Source: Saprospiraceae bacterium
GTDB lineage: Bacteria; Bacteroidota; Bacteroidia; Chitinophagales; Saprospiraceae
Length of the DNA stretch: 64,000 nucleotides
NCBI GenBank assembly: GCA_028280415.1
Contig: JANQLV010000072.1
Location: 1 to 64,000, forward strand
Direction of reading: 5' to 3'
A program made the translations under genes and the position numbers. The notes under the pieces were generated by a model. That model saw only the letters and a list, made by a program, of their open reading frames with translations, had not been told where the DNA came from and ran no database searches. Positions 61,861-64,000 of this stretch are shown in pieces (position 1 is the stretch's first letter; the number at the start of each line of letters is the position of its first letter).

Positions 61861-64000
61861 CTAAATATTTAACCAATAGGTCACTTTCGCAACCAATGCT
61901 CTGTTGCGTACTCCAAACTGATCAAAAGGGCTTGTGATATAATTATCTGTATACACCAAAAAGAAATCAGATACCGGTTGAAAGCGCCATTGAAAACGCG
62001 CATTTACATTTAGGTTATCCAGTTGATTATTATACTGTATGAAAGTGGTTAAAAAGATTTTCTTGGTAAAAGTAAGATCAATGCGCGGGCCAATTAACCA
62101 GAGATGTGCAGGTTCGAACGGATTATCCAGATTGATATAATTATAATTAAAATTCAGGGCAATAAAGCCGTATGGCTGATAACGATACGTTGCTGTCCCT
62201 TGCAAACCGGTTCGAAAGCCGTTATAAAACTGCCCGATATTGGGTTGTATTTCATACCAAAAGATTTTTCTTCGATCAGAATTATAACTTACTTCAAAGT
62301 TGACAAAGTTGTACTCTGTACCTGCTAATAAATCTATCCCTTCTTTCTGAACTCTTGTAGGATCAAAATCATCAAAAAGTAAAACATTGGTAAACCGGGA
62401 CCGGAAGCTGAGATTTGCACTACTTTTATAACTCAATCGCCATTCCCCGGTCACTTCCCATTCTGCCAGACCAAAATCCGGCTGGATTGTATTGCCATCA
62501 TTACCAATATTATATAACCACTGGATGTCCATGTTTAGATTATGCCTACTCACTCTTCCTCTTGCCGGGAAAAAATTTATCCCCAGTTCCGGGCTCAATA
62601 TTAAAATATCTCTCCTTGGTACAAAGCCTACTTCTGCATTATATCCCTGACCGATCAGCATATGTACCCATTCTACGCGGTATTTGCGATCCTCCAGTTG
62701 TAGCTGAGTGAAATGATAAAATTTTTGCGCTTCGTCTTGCTGTGTAAAGGCCTGATGATAAAGCGTTTTTCCGCTCCAGAGATTATCCGCCGAAGCCAGG
62801 CGATATTCCACACCGGCCACTCTATCGTATTTATTAAATGTAGCTCCAAATTTTTCCGAACCAACAGCTTGTTTATTTACAAAAACAAAAGCTACATTCG
62901 ATCTTTTGAAAACGCGTTGCTCCAAAGCGGCAACTGTATAATTAAAACTGGGCAAATCATTTTCTTCCTGCTTGGCGGTTTGCATATTGAGCATTCCAAT
63001 GCGAAGTTTTTCATTTACCTTACCGCTTAAACGCGCCCCGAATAGAATAGTATTCTGAATATTATTTCCGGTAGCCGTATCCTGCGAAACACCGATGCGC
63101 CGGGAAAAGAAAGGATTGGCTCTGCGTGTACCAAAGCTGTCAAACAAATCGGAGTTTTCAAGAAAAAATTGCCGCCGCTCCGGGAAAAAGATTTCGAATC
63201 GATCCAGATTGGTGACCTGTCGATCCACTTCTACCTGTGAAAAATCCGGGTTGATCGTCAGATCAAGATTCAGGCCCGAAGAAATACCGATTTTTGCATC
63301 GCCTCCGATTCCAAAATTCAGGTTCGCCTTTTTCTGATCAATATCTTCATAATCCCTGGTCATCGCTCCCGAGAGGTATGGGATTATCGAAAAATTTTTT
63401 CCCGGTTTTTTCAATGGTTCATCCCAAACAATATCGCCCATATAGGTCAGGTCCATGATGATCCGGTTTTGCGGAATATTCATCCAGGAAGTCAACTCAT
63501 TATGACGGGTATCATTTCGGTAACAATTGAAACGCCATTTGGTACTCCCTTCGGCGAATCTTATCGTTTTGAAAGGAATCTGAAATTCAGCGATCCAGTA
63601 ATTCTCGTAAATTTTAGCAGTACCATCCCATTTATTATCCCAGGATGAGTTAAAATCACGTCCCTGCCGCGCCCCGTTTGAAAGCAATGCTTCCCGGCGT
63701 ACACCGAAGGCATTCATACCAAATAAAAAAGCATTGGTCTGATCATTATACGTATCAAAAACCAGACTCACATTATCATTCCCCTGAAAAGAATAATCCC
63801 GTCTGAGGGAAGGGGTGATGAAATCATTATCTGCGCTATAGCATTTGACTCCAACGTAGATATGCTCATCATCATAGGTCATATAAATTTCCGTTTGCCC
63901 TTTAGCCTGCAAACTATCGAATGGAAAATATTGCCAGAAGTGATCTGCCGGACGGCCATCGAAATAGGCTTTTTCATCCAGAACACCGTCTAATTTGATC
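61861..64000 (-). CDS. DUF5916 outer-membrane protein, 5' part beyond the window
   Basis: The open frame continues from 63912 to the window edge (IKLDGVLDEKAYFDGRPADH), so the real start is to the right of 64000. The N-terminal part is a CBM9-like domain (LDGVLDE, WQYFPFDS, TYDDEHIYVGVKCY). It is followed by the DUF5916 beta-barrel (INPDFSQVEVDRQVTNLDRF, EIFFPERRQFFLENSDLF) ending in LVAKVTYWLNI, with the aromatic C-terminal strand of outer-membrane proteins. Homologues are abundant in Bacteroidota; function is unknown, with proposed roles in carbohydrate or peptide handling. Confidence 0.88.
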   Translation of the reverse strand, partial: IKLDGVLDEKAYFDGRPADHFWQYFPFDSLQAKGQTEIYMTYDDEHIYVGVKCYSADNDFITPSLRRDYSFQGNDNVSLVFDTYNDQTNAFLFGMNAFGVRREALLSNGARQGRDFNSSWDNKWDGTAKIYENYWIAEFQIPFKTIRFAEGSTKWRFNCYRNDTRHNELTSWMNIPQNRIIMDLTYMGDIVWDEPLKKPGKNFSIIPYLSGAMTRDYEDIDQKKANLNFGIGGDAKIGISSGLNLDLTINPDFSQVEVDRQVTNLDRFEIFFPERRQFFLENSDLFDSFGTRRANPFFSRRIGVSQDTATGNNIQNTILFGARLSGKVNEKLRIGMLNMQTAKQEENDLPSFNYTVAALEQRVFKRSNVAFVFVNKQAVGSEKFGATFNKYDRVAGVEYRLASADNLWSGKTLYHQAFTQQDEAQKFYHFTQLQLEDRKYRVEWVHMLIGQGYNAEVGFVPRRDILILSPELGINFFPARGRVSRHNLNMDIQWLYNIGNDGNTIQPDFGLAEWEVTGEWRLSYKSSANLSFRSRFTNVLLFDDFDPTRVQKEGIDLLAGTEYNFVNFEVSYNSDRRKIFWYEIQPNIGQFYNGFRTGLQGTATYRYQPYGFIALNFNYNYINLDNPFEPAHLWLIGPRIDLTFTKKIFLTTFIQYNNQLDNLNVNARFQWRFQPVSDFFLVYTDNYITSPFDQFGVRNRALVAKVTYWLNI

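Noticed and set aside
1-64000. CRISPR arrays, rRNA genes, intact IS elements
   Set aside because: No regularly spaced repeats, no rRNA-like segments and no transposase ORF were found; the only recombinase is the split tyrosine recombinase.

Overview
The window reads as a chromosome segment of a Bacteroidota bacterium, plausibly of the Saprospirales/Lewinella kind. The support is indirect: a type IX secretion sorting remnant, many double-module FtsX-like permeases of about 800 residues starting MIKNYFKIA, a DUF5916 protein, and absence of strong Shine-Dalgarno sequences. No rRNA, CRISPR array or intact insertion sequence was seen.

Region 1 (1-3.7 kb) is an integron-like locus on the minus strand. 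A tyrosine recombinase is split into two overlapping ORFs joined by a possible -1 slippery heptamer. Downstream are an att-like core and two gene cassettes, each ending in an attC-like imperfect palindrome of 73 nt. The 10 nt at the 5' edge of each cassette are exactly complementary to the R'' end of its own attC, which is the pattern of integron cassettes.

Region 2 (3.7-9.9 kb) is AT-rich accessory DNA. It holds two CxxC/CSSNC zinc-ribbon proteins flanking a helical protein, an excisionase-type HTH protein and a RepA-like ATPase. Next comes an unannotated 42-residue peptide with a double-glycine leader. It is divergent from a 506-residue all-helical protein, and an inverted repeat lies between them.

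Region 3 (9.9-22.6 kb) holds two secreted lipoproteins (one with HELAH), tRNA-Pro and tRNA-Ser, and a two-gene membrane NACHT operon in which both proteins have large predicted extracytoplasmic domains. A 1055-residue lipoprotein follows, combining an SGNH-like domain, a dehydrogenase-like propeller, HEAT repeats and cytochrome c.

Region 4 (22.6-58.8 kb) is the dominant structure: twelve paralogous FtsX/MacB-type permeases, but only one MacA-like adaptor, two LolD/MacB-type ATPases, one sigma-54-type response regulator and one membrane histidine kinase. Two long minus-strand transcription units are likely (39847 to 22595, and 55777 to 42894), with one permease on the plus strand between them. 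Related dyads (TGTCCGATT...) lie upstream of both units, one of them beside the regulator gene, so the two-component system probably controls the whole array.

Region 5 (58.8-64 kb) holds a decayed type IX-secreted protein, an alpha/alpha-toroid-like protein coupled to an AlkB-like dioxygenase, a DUF1697 protein, and a DUF5916 outer-membrane protein that runs off the right edge.
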